A DNA stretch of 64,000 nt, taken from the NCBI GenBank assembly GCA_943735955.1, contig OX030967.1, forward strand, positions 276,001 through 340,000, in the 5' to 3' direction. This document shows positions 53,032-64,000 of this stretch, one piece after another; the first letter of the stretch is position 1, and the number at the start of each line of letters is the position of its first letter. This stretch comes from Piscicola geometra. Its lineage: Eukaryota; Annelida; Clitellata; Hirudinida; Piscicolidae. Below the pieces are notes generated by a model. That model searched no databases. It was not told the origin of the DNA and was given only the letters and a program-made list of their open reading frames with translations. A program made the translations under genes and the position numbers.

Positions 53032-55663
53032 CTTGGCATCACATAAAATTCAACATGAATTTCAAATTAGTTTATGAAATAAGTTAAGGCTCATATAATT
53101 TAAAACTGCAAGAACATCTCATGCAGCTCAATTTGTTATAAAAATGCATTTGGACAATTAATTTTCACTTAATTGATAGGAAATGTGAATAATTCAACAG
53201 ACAAAATGACTCCTTAATCTGAGAACATAGTGAAGAACATAATAATGAATTAATAATAAATGCAGAAAACTCTAGAAAACGCCAAGGCACGAAGACCACC
53301 TTCACAAGTTCCACACAGGAATGGCTTTTTGCCTTGAAGCATTCTTCTGAGGCAGAATGTTTCAAGGATTGACTGATAAATCTTGGAAACAATTTAATTT
53401 TGGTTGAACTTCCAGAAAGCAATTGATCAAAGACTTTATAATATAAAGTTTATATCATGAAGTTTATATTATATTCTAAATACAACCATATATTTTAAGT
53501 TTTGTTTAGTTTAGGCCCTAAACTTTAGGGAGTTAGAGCACACAGGTCTTTTGACTTCTATAGTGTTTTCAATTTAGATCTATTTTAAATTGTCTTTTAC
53601 AATTTTTTCAATATTTTAACTTTAAATTTTAAAGTATTGTGTAAATATGAAAAGAACAGTTTGCTAAATATAAATAAATATTAAACGCAAAAAAAATTAA
53701 TGTTAAAAAATTATATAAATTTTTGTCAAAAACGAAATATTTCTAGAAACTGAAAGTTTCAATGAAACTAGTAAAATAGATTCTATTTATTAGAAAAAAG
53801 ATTTAAATGAATAAAAAATATTTAAAGCAAAAAAACAACCTTTGAGAAAATTGTTTACTTTTTGTTTAATTTTTTAACAATTTTATTTTACAATTCTCAT
53901 TGAAAATAACTATTATTAAGTTTTAAAGTCTTAAACGAATTACATTATTTACTGCAAAGACATGAAATTAACTTGAGTGTTTTTTTAAACCACTAAATAT
54001 TTAACAGTTTTATGTTAAAATCGAAGTTATATTAAAACTAGCTAAAAATTTGATTTTTTAATTGGTTTAGTCAGTCAGTCAGTCAGTCAGTCAGTCAGTC
54101 AGTCAGTCAGTCAGTCAGTCAGTCAGTCAGTCAGTCAGTCAGTTCAGGAGTCCAGACCCCTCTCTCCCCACTTAAAAAACATTTTAAACTTCTTTTTTTA
54201 TAAGAATATTGAACTAAGCATTGAAAAGTTTTATTTAGACAGCTATCACTCATACATGGGTTAATCCAGAATCTATTACATACTTACGGTTTTCCGTGTC
54301 TTACTTGTTTTTCAAAAGAATGGAAAATCGTATCCAAGACTGGATGCATTTTTTTAAAAGAAAATGAATATAAAAATATTATCCATGTAAAAATTTTATT
54401 ATAAATATTACTATATTATCCTTTCTAGCTATTCAAAAGTTAAAAAATAGACTAAAAACGCATGTCTTTAATATTAAATATTTAAGTTAATATATTAGTT
54501 AGTTCTATCCGGTTTGATTTATTCAGTCGTAGGCTTATTTAAAGACGTGGTTTGCTTCTCTCAACTTTAAAAAACATTATTTTATTTCAGCTTTCGGCTA
54601 TTTTGTTATTTTTCACAATTTCTCACTTTTGATTCTCGCGTTTTTTCCCTCTGATCATTGTGATTTATCAAGAAACAGGTGAATACGAAATTTTTTTTTA
54701 TTAATACAGCTCATGGGTATAGGAAGGTAAATTTATAATATCGGGCTCTCATGTTTCTTTTTTATAGAACAATATCAACATATCCTATCATGCATACCCT
54801 AACGTTAGCACAAAATTCTCCGATTCTCAATATACTAGTATTAGGTGTCATGACTTTACATTATATTTTAAAGTTGTTTCATATTATTCATTGAATAAGA
54901 CAATTTTTGAAAAATATTTTGATATAAGCCTCGTCTAATAATATTTTTAATGAAGCTTTTCAATTAATGAATCAAGATCAATTTTCCCGATTCTGATAGT
55001 GAGATTGGGGACATGAATACATTATTATGAACTTCATGATAATATAGCTTTGTTCCAATACTATTTTCTTTTTTAGATGGCACCAATTGACCAAAAAAAC
55101 CGAAAGGCTTCTCGACGTTATTGAGAAAAAATGAAAACCGAAAACCGATAAATATACAATGATACAAGCAAATTTGCTTGTTAATATAGATTTTTCCACA
55201 ATACTGGGTTCTTTTAAAATAAAAGTTGAATTTAAATTTCTAATTTACGCAGCATATATTAACAATTGTGTGAAAAAAAGAGGAAAAAAGAAACCTAAAG
55301 AAAAATTAAGTTCAGAAATTTTATATTGTCTTTACGATGAGGTTTTATGGCTGTCAGTGTTCACTGATAATCTGAAAAACTATTTGCTCAATTAAAAAAG
55401 ATTAATACAATTATTGTGTTTGAAATTATTTTTATACTCTATAATACATACATGAGTATACATAAAGCAAGTTTTTTTTAAATTGAAAACCTAAATATAG
55501 AAAGACACAAAGTCTGTAGTCAAATTTGGATTAACCCACATACTCAAAATGTATTAACATGTAAAAATTGTGTTTTATGCCATGTTTGACGATCATGCTC
55601 GTATCAAAACAAGAGTTTAAAAATGTTTTGATTTGAAAAAGTGGGGAAGTCCACATTGAAGCG
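53032..55663. other. AT-rich stretch without recognisable genes
   Basis: Upstream of OGA exon 1 as found. Contains a pure (AGTC)n at 54069-54142. A 78-codon plus frame at 55159-55395 and short minus frames at 53165-53422 and 54964-55199 match nothing I know. The missing OGA N-terminal exon was searched for on the minus strand and not seen. Confidence 0.6.
54069..54142. repeat. (AGTC)n microsatellite
   Basis: About 18 uninterrupted copies of AGTC, without any variant. Confidence 0.98.
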
Positions 55664-58600
55664 GACCAAAAAGTATCCCCTTTACTACCAAAAAGTATCC
55701 CCTTTACTACCAAAAAGTATCCCCTTTACTACCAAAAAGTATCCCCTTTACTACCAAAAAGTATCCCCTTTACTACCAAAAAGTATCCCCTTTACTACCA
55801 AAAAGTATCCCCTTTACTACCAAAAAGTATCCCCTTTACTACCAAAAAGTATCCCCTTTACTACCAAAAAGTATCCCCTTTACTACCAAAAAGTATCCCC
55901 TTTACAACCAAAAAGTATCCCTTTTACAACCAAAAAGTATCCCCTTTACAACCAAAAAGTATCCCCTTTACAACCAAAAAGTATCCCCTTTACTACCAAA
56001 AAGTATCCCCTTTACTACCAAAAAGTATCCCCTTTACTACCAAAAAGTATCCCCTTTACTACCAAAAAGTATCCCCTTTACTACCAAAAAGTATCCCCTT
56101 TACTACCAAAAAGTATCCCCTTTACTACCAAAAAGTATCCCCTTTACTACCAAAAAGTATCCCCTTTACTACCAAAAAGTATCCCCTTTACTACCAAAAA
56201 GTATCCCCTTTACTACCAAAAAGTATCCCCTTTACAACCAAAAAGTATCCCTTTTACAACCAAAAAGTATCCCCTTTACAACCAAAAAGTATCCCCTTTA
56301 CAACCAAAAAGTATCCCCTTTACTACCAAAAAGTATCCCCTTTACTACCAAAAAGTATCCCCTTTACTACCAAAAAGTATCCCCTTTACTACCAAAAAGT
56401 ATCCCCTTTACTACCAAAAAGTATCCCCTTTACTACCAAAAAGTATCCCCTTTACTACCAAAAAGTATCCCCTTTACTACCAAAAAGTATCCCCTTTACT
56501 ACCAAAAAGTATCCCCTTTACTACCAAAAAGTATCCCCTTTACTACCAAAAAGTATCCCCTTTACTACCAAAAAGTATCCCCTTTACTACCAAAAAGTAT
56601 CCCCTTTACTACCAAAAAGTATCCCCTTTACTACCAAAAAGTATCCCCTTTACTACCAAAAAGTATCCCCTTTACTACCAAAAAGTATCCCCTTTACTAC
56701 CAAAAAGTATCCCCTTTACTACCAAAAAGTATCCCCTTTACTACCAAAAAGTATCCCCTTTACTACCAAAAAGTATCCCCTTTACTACCAAAAAGTATCC
56801 CCTTTACTACCAAAAAGTATCCCCTTTACTACCAAAAAGTAACCCCTTTACTACCAAAAAGTATCCCCTTTACTACCAAAAAGTATCCCCTTTACTACCA
56901 AAAAGTATCCCCTTTACTACCAAAAAGAATCCCCTTTACTACCAAAAAGTATCCCCTTTACTACCAAAAAGTATCCCCTTTACTACCAAAAAGTATCCCC
57001 TTTACTACCAAAAAGTATCCCCTTTACAACCAAAAAGTATCCCTTTTACAACCAAAAAGTATCCCCTTTACAACCAAAAAGTATCCCCTTTACAACCAAA
57101 AAGAATCCCCTTTACTACCAAAAAGTATCCCCTTTACTACCAAAAAGTATCCCCTTTACTACCAAAAAGTATCCCCTTTACTACCAAAAAGTATCCCCTT
57201 TACTACCAAAAAGTATCCCCTTTACTACCAAAAAGTATCCCCTTTACTACCAAAAAGTATCCCCTTTACTACCAAAAAGTATCCCCTTTACTACCAAAAA
57301 GTATCCCCTTCACTACCAAAAAGTATCCCCTTTACTACCAAAAAGTATCCCCTTTACAACCAAAAAGTATCCCTTTTACAACCAAAAAGTATCCCCTTTA
57401 CAACCAAAAAGTATCCCCTTTACAACCAAAAAGTATCCCCTTTACTACCAAAAAGTATCCCCTTTACTACCAAAAAGTATCCCCTTTACTACCAAAAAGT
57501 ATCCCCTTTACTACCAAAAAGTATCCCCTTTACTACCAAAAAGTATCCCCTTTACTACCAAAAAGTATCCCCTTTACTACCAAAAAGTATCCCCTTTACT
57601 ACCAAAAAGTATCCCCTTTACTACCAAAAAGTATCCCCTTTACTACCAAAAAGTATCCCCTTTACTACCAAAAAGTATCCCCTTTACTACCAAAAAGTAT
57701 CCCCTTTACTACCAAAAAGTATCCCCTTTACTACCAAAAAGTATCCCCTTTACTACCAAAAAGTATCCCCTTTACTACCAAAAAGTATCCCCTTTACTAC
57801 CAAAAAGTATCCCCTTTACTACCAAAAAGTATCCCCTTTACTACCAAAAAGTATCCCCTTTACTACCAAAAAGTATCCCCTTTACTACCAAAAAGTATCC
57901 CCTTTACTACCAAAAAGTATCCCCTTTACTACCAAAAAGTATCCCCTTTACTACCAAAAAGTATCCCCTTTACTACCAAAAAGTATCCCCTTTACTACCA
58001 AAAAGTATCCCCTTTACTACCAAAAAGTATCCCCTTCACTACCAAAAAGTATCCCCTTTACTACCAAAAAGTATCCCCTTTACTACCAAAAAGTATCCCC
58101 TTTACTACCAAAAAGTATCCCCTTTACTACCAAAAAGTATCCCCTTTACTACCAAAAAGTATCCCCTTTACTACCAAAAAGTATCCCCTTTACTACCAAA
58201 AAGTATCCCCTTTACTACCAAAAAGTATCCCCTTTACAACCAAAAAGTATCCCCTTTACAACCAAAAAGTATCCCCTTTACAACCAAAAAGTATCCCCTT
58301 TACAACCAAAAAGTATCCCCTTTACTACCAAAAAGTATCCCCTTTACTACCAAAAAGTATCCCCTTTACTACCAAAAAGTATCCCCTTTACTACCAAAAA
58401 GTATCCCCTTTACTACCAAAAAGTATCCCCTTTACTACCAAAAAGTATCCCCTTTACTACCAAAAAGTATCCCCTTTACAACCAAAAAGTATCCCCTTTA
58501 CAACCAAAAAGTATCCCCTTTACAACCAAAAAGTATCCCCTTTACAACCAAAAAGTATCCCCTTTACTACCAAAAAGTATCCCCTTTACTACCAAAAAGT

Positions 58601-59846
58601 ATCCCCTTCACTACCAAAAAGTATCCCCTTTACTACCAAAAAGTATCCCCTTTACTACCAAAAAGTATCCCCTTTACTACCAAAAAGTATCCCCTTTACT
58701 ACCAAAAAGTATCCCCTTTACTACCAAAAAGTATCCCCTTTACTACCAAAAAGTATCCCCTTTACTACCAAAAAGTATCCCCTTTACTACCAAAAAGTAT
58801 CCCCTTTACTACCAAAAAGTATCCCCTTTACTACCAAAAAGTATCCCCTTTACTACCAAAAAGTATCCCCTTTACTACCAAAAAGTATCCCCTTTACTAC
58901 CAAAAAGTATCCCCTTTACTACCAAAAAGTATCCCCTTTACTACCAAAAAGTATCCCCTTTACTACCAAAAAGTATCCCCTTTACTACCAAAAAGTATCC
59001 CCTTTACTACCAAAAAGTATCCCCTTTACTACCAAAAAGTATCCCCTTTACTACCAAAAAGTATCCCCTTTACTACCAAAAAGTATCCCCTTTACTACCA
59101 AAAAGTATCCCCTTTACTACCAAAAAGTATCCCCTTTACTACCAAAAAGTATCCCCTTTACTACCAAAAAGTATCCCCTTTACTACCAAAAAGTATCCCC
59201 TTTACTACCAAAAAGTATCCCCTTTACTACCAAAAAGTATCCCCTTTACTACCAAAAAGTATCCCCTTTACTACCAAAAAGTATCCCCTTTACTACCAAA
59301 AAGTATCCCCTTTACAACCAAAAAGTATCCCCTTTACAACCAAAAAGTATCCCCTTTACAACCAAAAAGTATCCCCTTTACAACCAAAAAGTATCCCCTT
59401 TACTACCAAAAAGTATCCCCTTTACTACCAAAAAGTATCCCCTTCACTACCAAAAAGTATCCCCTTTACTACCAAAAAGTATCCCCTTTACTACCTAAAA
59501 GTATCCCCTTTACTACCAAAAAGTATCCCCTTTACTACCAAAAAGTATCCCCTTTACTACCAAAAAGTATCCCCTTTACTACCAAAAAGTATCCCCTTTA
59601 CTACCAAAAAGTATCCCCTTTACTACCAAAAAGTATCCCCTTTACTACCAAAAAGTATCCCCTTTACTACCAAAAAGTATCCCCTTTACTACCAAAAAGT
59701 ATCCCCTTTACTACCAAAAAGTATCCCCTTTACTACCAAAAAGTATCCCCTTTACTACCAAAAAGTATCCCCTTTACTACCAAAAAGTATCCCCTTTACT
59801 ACCAAAAAGTATCCCCTTTACTACCAAAAAGTATCCCCTTTACTAC
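55664..59846. repeat. 4.2-kb near-perfect array of a second 22-bp unit
   Basis: About 190 copies of a 22-bp unit with core CCAAAAAGTATCCCCTTTAC plus TA. Seven clusters of about four CAACC-variant units begin at 55901, 56231, 57023, 57353, 58233, 58475 and 59311; all spacings (330, 792, 330, 880, 242, 836) are exact multiples of 22, so there are no net indels over 3.4 kb. A 1285-codon frame across it is an artefact of a stop-free 22-bp unit. It abuts a Helitron relic at 59847. Confidence 0.97.
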
Positions 59847-59880
59847 CCCAGAACCCCCCCAGGATCGCCCAGGATCGCCG

Positions 59881-61545
59881 CCCATGAAAGTCGGCGTTGT
59901 AGAATTTCAAAAATGAGGATTTCCACACGTTCATGTTCATGCGATGCAGAAGACAAACCACACAGCACCGATGACTCAATTGTGACCTGATTATGCTCTA
60001 CAACATAATAAGACGATGGGTGTTGCATGGACCATGTGGGAGCGCTTATCCAAATAAAGATTTTGCTTTACCTGCCCCAGAAGAAGTAATGGGATCCAGA
60101 CACATTTCAAAACTGATGGAAGATGAATTAAAGTTATGCCAAAATTCTTTAAAAAAGACATAAACAACAAAATAAATCATTTAAATGAAGATCAAAGAAT
60201 TCGAAGAAGTTAAAAAATGAATAAAAAATAATGAACGTGGAGTGCCAGGCTAAGTATTCTTTATCGATGGACCTGGAAAAACGCACTTATATGACACAAT
60301 TTAAACTTTGTGCGACAAAACTTCGTCGGCACTGGCAGCAGAAGGAAGAACGGTTTATTCAGAACCAAAGCTCCCTTGGGTGAAGATTCGACATCTAATG
60401 TTTCAAGAGAGATAATGAAAAGTCAAAGTTATAATATGGAATGAAGCCGTTATGAGCCATGGAAAGAGAATAAATGCAGGAGACAGAACCTTCAAAGACA
60501 CTTTGAGAAATCAACATCCCTTCGGAGGCGAAACGATTGTATTTGGTGGCGACTTGAGGCAAATATTGTTCGAGGTGGACGTGCAGATGTAGCACAGTCG
60601 ATTATTAAAATGGTATGCTTTGGGAACATGTTAAAGTTATGGAGCTTACAATAAACATGCGTCTGAGATTGCGAACTGGACAAGATACAGCGGTTCAGAA
60701 GAAATTCGCCCTGTATCAATTACGTATTGGGGAATGAAAAGAACCACCTATCAATGATGAGTTAGTAAAAATAAACCAAGAAATAACTTGTAATTTCAAT
60801 AACTTAGATAATTTTATAGAAGAAATTCATCGGAATATAAAAGAAAAGTATAAAGAAAAGGATTATTTAGTTAATAGAACAATTCGTTGCCCCAAAAATG
60901 AGCACGTGAACATAATCAACGAGAAAGTTCATGTATGTTTTCCTGGAGAAAAAGAAAAAGAAAACCTCAGTTCAGATTCAAGTGGGGAATGCGACTGTAG
61001 CACCTATTCACTGGAGTCAATCAATCCAATCATGAGTACCTGAACTCGATCATTCCTTCTGGAGGCCACCACACCGCTGCTGCTGAGGAGAGCAATGGTA
61101 GGCACAAAGCTCATCATTCGGCAACTTCATCAACGCGCCATTGAAGCAGATCCTTTCTGGAGATCTTAGTGGAGAAGTTGTTTTCATTCCCAGGATACCC
61201 TTCACCCCTTCGCCCCTTCACCCCTTCACCCCTTCATCCCTTCACCCCTTCACCCCTTCATCCCTTCACCCCTTCACCCCTTCCCCCCTTCATCCCTTCG
61301 CTTCCAACTTCTCGTTCGAGTTTCAGAGATCTCAAATTCCTATCAAAGCAGTCTCCGCAATTACTATCAACAAGACCCAAGGTCAAACACCTTGGGTACA
61401 CCTTCCTACTCCAGTCTTCACCCATGCTCCGTTCAGCGTAGTCATTTCAAGAAAGTGTGCACCTGATCACATCGTGCTGCCGAAGCCACCAGTCGACGGA
61501 AACTATTACACGTCGAATGTTGTATATGAAGATGTGTTTAGATAA
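59881..61545 (+). pseudogene. Helitron Rep-helicase pseudogene
   Basis: Rep part: frames read GVVEFQK then GFPHVHVHAMQ (Rep HxH motif, usual form EFQKRGLPHAH) and RRWVLHGPCG. Helicase part: FIDGPGKTHLYDT (Walker A with the usual GGTGKT shortened), IIWNEAVMSHGKRINAGDR, PFGGETIVFGGDLRQIL, then C-terminal LIIRQLHQRAIEADP, VFIPRIPFTPS, TINKTQGQTP and NVVYEDVFR, the order seen in Helitron Pif1-like helicases. Numerous stops and frameshifts lie between blocks. The 5' Rep zinc-finger region is missing, replaced by the 22-bp array. Confidence 0.9.
61199..61300. repeat. CCCTTCACCCCTTCAT expansion inside the Helitron helicase
   Basis: About 100 bp of CCCTTCA(C/T) repeats lying between helicase segments VFIPRIPFTPS and FEFQRSQIPI, which are nearly adjacent in intact Helitrons. 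The last open frame (61141-61545) continues through it. Confidence 0.9.
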
Positions 61546-61949
61546 ATGAAAGTTGTTAACATTTCATTTTATAATTAAGTTTGTTTAATAATTAATTTTT
61601 TGTCTGCATATTTATAAGAATATTCAATTTAAAAAAAATTAATATTTAATTATGTTGTATTCGTTCACCATAACTTACATTTCTTTAAAATCAACGCATT
61701 TCTTTCCATTTTGTCTGAAAATTCAATTGTGAATTTCATTCTTATTTGAACTCATTAATGTTTTGCATTTTCAATACATATTTTATTTAATGTTTATTTC
61801 TGAAAATTAAATTTTGATGAATAATCAATTTTTTTAGATTTTTCATAGTTCATTTAGATTTGATATTTCTACAAATTTCTTCATGAATAGTCAATTTTTT
61901 TAATGCTTTCGATTTAATGGATAATTTCAACTTTACTCTCTCTCCTTTT

Positions 61950-61992
61950 TCAGATTAGGGCGCTATACAAATAATTATTGATTGATTGATTA
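61950..61992 (+). repeat. LINE-type 3' tail, copy 1
   Basis: GGGCGCTATACAAATAATTA followed by TTGATTGATTGATT, the same ending as the LINE at 63419-63484. The DNA at 61546-61949 is AT-rich; its coding content is not recognised. Confidence 0.6.
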
Positions 61993-62111
61993 TGTTTTTT
62001 TAGTCATTTAGATTTATTTTTCATTTAAATAAACATTAAAACACGTCGCAAGCGAAGTTGCGGGCACTTACTAGTTTTAAAACTATGTGCGTTAAGTTTA
62101 CTAACAAAAAT

Positions 62112-62196
62112 GACCGCAGCAGACCAAGATGGCCGCAGCAGACCAAGATGGCCGCAGCAGACCAAGATGGCCGCAGCAGACCAAGATGGCCGCAGG
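62112..62196. repeat. 19-bp tandem repeat with CCAAGATGGCCGC
   Basis: Four to five copies of CAGACCAAGATGGCCGCAG. It opens a GC-richer block to about 62330, including a 66-codon plus frame from 62129 ending TLYRSLGTSGKTEKLEE, which I do not recognise. From 62340 to 62580 is TG-rich/AT-rich DNA. Confidence 0.85.
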
Positions 62197-62586
62197 AAAT
62201 CAAATGAGCTGCGGCATAAAGGAGAAAACCTTCCATAGCAGCAGCAGTTCCAGTGCTGGCAAGGACTTCTCCTTCACCCTCTATCGCAGCCTCGGCACCA
62301 GTGGCAAGACAGAAAAATTAGAAGAATGATGATTGTGTTTTGTGGTTTTGAGGATGATGTGATGATGATTGTGCTGTGGTATGAGTGTTGGTATTGTGGT
62401 GATGATTTAATTTTTTTTGTGTGGTGATAGTGATTTTTTGGCGGTGATTGTCATGGTGCAGTGGGTGAGTTTGGATTATTGAGGTTGATTATTTGTTTTT
62501 ATATATTTAAATTGATATATATACATATATTGGTAGTGGTCTAAAAAGCGTATTATTTATCAAATTTATTTGAAAAGCTCTTTTGA

Positions 62587-62628
62587 AATAGACAAAAAGC
62601 GCTATATAAATGCCTGTGATTGATTGAT
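62587..62628 (+). repeat. LINE-type 3' tail, copy 2
   Basis: AAAAAGCGCTATATAAATGC then CTGTGATTGATTGA, the same type of tail as at 61950 and 63440. Confidence 0.6.
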
Positions 62629-62679
62629 AATATTTTTCTGAACACTCTAGTATGTATATATGTAATAGCGCTGTACAAT

Positions 62680-63484
62680 CATAAAACTGAATTGCAAACT
62701 CTCTGTCTTCAATCTTTAACTTCTTGGGCTTCATCTATGTTTCTCAAGCTAAATCCTGACAAATTTGAACTCATCTATTTCAATATCCAAATCTTCACTA
62801 TCTCTTCCTTATTTAGTTTTGCCTTCCCCTTCTTCATTATCTCTAAACCCTTGGTTTTATCTTCGATTCTAACCTGTCTTTAGCTCCTCAAATTCTAACT
62901 GTTTCTAAATCTTGTTATTTCCACATTCTTTTTCTTGATGATCCTACTTTGCAGCTTCTTGTATCTTCTCTAGTTCTCTCCAGGATTGATTATTGCAACT
63001 CTCTTTACTATGGCCTCCCTGATACTACTTTAGCTCCTCTAAATAAAACCTTTAATTTTGCTGCTCGTCTTGTTGCTCGTGCTCCTAAATTTTCTCACAT
63101 TTCTCCTTATCTTCTTTTGTTACATTGATTACCTTTGAGATCTAAAGTGTCTTTTAAAATATGCCTAAATATGTTTAAAATTCATAACTGTCCTGCTCCA
63201 ATTTATCTTACAAATCTAATTAAACAACCCCCTAAATCTGGTCTAAGATCATCGACCTTTAAGCGTTCTTTTCGTTTTTCAGTTAAACACTCTTTTGCTG
63301 AACGTTCTTTTTCTTACTGTGGTCCTCTTTTATGGAATTCTTTACCTTCTTCTTTAACTTCAACTAAGTCACTCATAACTTTCCGTCGAGGCCTGAAGAC
63401 TTATTTGTTCAAGATGTGATGGCTGAGCGCTTTTGTCCGCTTCTAAGAGCGCTATTAAAATAATTAGTGATTGATTGATTGATT
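62680..63484 (+). mobile_element. 5'-truncated LINE, RT C-terminal region with GATTGATTG tail
   Basis: Three frames together read [58 protein letters not shown] and CGPLLWNSLPSSL...LKTYLFKM, the post-YADD part of a CR1/L2-like RT, similar in layout to the minus-strand copy at 40608-41490. At least two frameshifts and one stop (after LLLLH). It ends GCGCTATTAAAATAATTAGT then GATTGATTGATTGATT. Confidence 0.88.
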
Positions 63485-63937
63485 AAAAGTTGAAATTTTT
63501 AATGTAATTTAATATTAAAAAATCAATCGCTTTATATATATTGTAAACAATTACGTAGACACTTTTCAAAATTGTTGATCCGAACTGTCTTTTTGTTTTA
63601 TGACGCTAATGTACAGGATTACTCTTTTGTGGCTACTTTCGCTCATCAAGCTCAGTTTAGTAACTTTAGTTCACATTTATTTGTCGTTAATTATATTTCT
63701 CGTGAAAATTTGAAAGAAATTAACACACATTTTCACAGAAGAAAAAGTCGTTTTTTTTTTATTTTCTGTGAAAAATCTACGATGTAAAAAGGCTTTTTAA
63801 AAAAGAATTAAATAAATTTAGGGAATGTCTGAAAACTCAATAAAGTAAGCTATAAATAGAAATGCGGTAAATAGATTAAACAATTGAATTTTAAATTTAA
63901 GTTTTGTTTTCAATCTCTATAAGCACGTTTTCAAAAA

Positions 63938-63992
63938 GCTGCTGTTGTATAATGGTTAGACTCTAACCGTTAGAGTTCTGCTCTGTGAGTAT
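63938..63992 (+). other. tRNA-like segment (possible SINE head)
   Basis: TTGTATAATGGTTAGACTC resembles a D-arm/box A. The following ACTCTAACCGTTAGAGT is a tight hairpin with a 3-base loop, not an anticodon loop. The window ends before any box B could be examined. Other sequence from 63485 is AT-rich without recognised genes. Confidence 0.3.
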
Positions 63993-64000
63993 TGTCTTTC

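Noticed and set aside
55641..59498. A 1285-codon open frame rich in KKYPLYYQKVS
   Set aside because: Same explanation: a 22-bp unit with no stop in any frame, no flanking domain, and the Met lies outside the repeat by chance.
1..64000. A novel defence, toxin or biosynthetic system
   Set aside because: No gene cluster is present. The content is one host gene plus repeats and transposon remnants; the unusual aspect is array placement, not a new protein system.

Overview
This window is animal (metazoan, almost certainly invertebrate) nuclear DNA. Its only recognisable host gene is O-GlcNAcase (OGA, also called MGEA5 or NCOAT) on the minus strand. I assembled 14 exons by hand, from 53031 down to about 1946, against what I know of the human protein. 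All 13 introns are GT-AG, the codon phases agree at every junction, and no exon carries a stop or frameshift. The catalytic residues of the GH84 domain are present. The first exon(s), upstream of the GFYG motif, and the last exons of the C-terminal acetyltransferase-like domain were not found and probably lie outside the window. About 1.8 kb of coding sequence is spread over 51 kb. Species cannot be settled from this sequence.

Almost everything else is intronic tandem repeat or transposon debris. In window order: a 16-bp minisatellite (1-1935); exons 14, 13 and 12 among ATC/GAT trinucleotide repeats and G-rich repeats; an intron with several hAT relics and a piggyBac relic containing a nested hAT (2850-6410); exon 11; a 580-bp purine-rich repeat; a second copy of the first hAT carrying an internal 20-bp array; an (AAGG)n array split by a LINE 3' end (9120-12367); exon 10; a 14-bp AT-rich array; a 31-bp minisatellite running into exon 9; a BED-finger hAT relic and a MITE; exons 8 and 7; a 17.7-kb 35-bp satellite with higher-order structure (19749-37413); a probable solo LTR, a tRNA-derived SINE and a 5'-truncated LINE; exons 6 and 5; a 7.1-kb array of 22-bp units; exons 4 to 1 separated by short minisatellite introns; an AT-rich stretch; a nearly perfect 4.2-kb array of a different 22-bp unit abutting a Helitron Rep-helicase pseudogene; and LINE fragments to the end.

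The strongest pattern is where the arrays sit. Many begin at or next to an exon's splice site. The 31-bp array repeats the exon 9 donor context. The 35-bp satellite repeats a pyrimidine tract followed by TAG upstream of the exon 7 acceptor. The exon 11 pyrimidine tract is itself expanded. Two arrays lie inside transposon coding sequence (hAT dimerisation domain, Helitron helicase). The very long open frames across the 22-bp arrays arise because a stop-free unit whose length is not a multiple of three opens all three frames; I do not regard them as genes.
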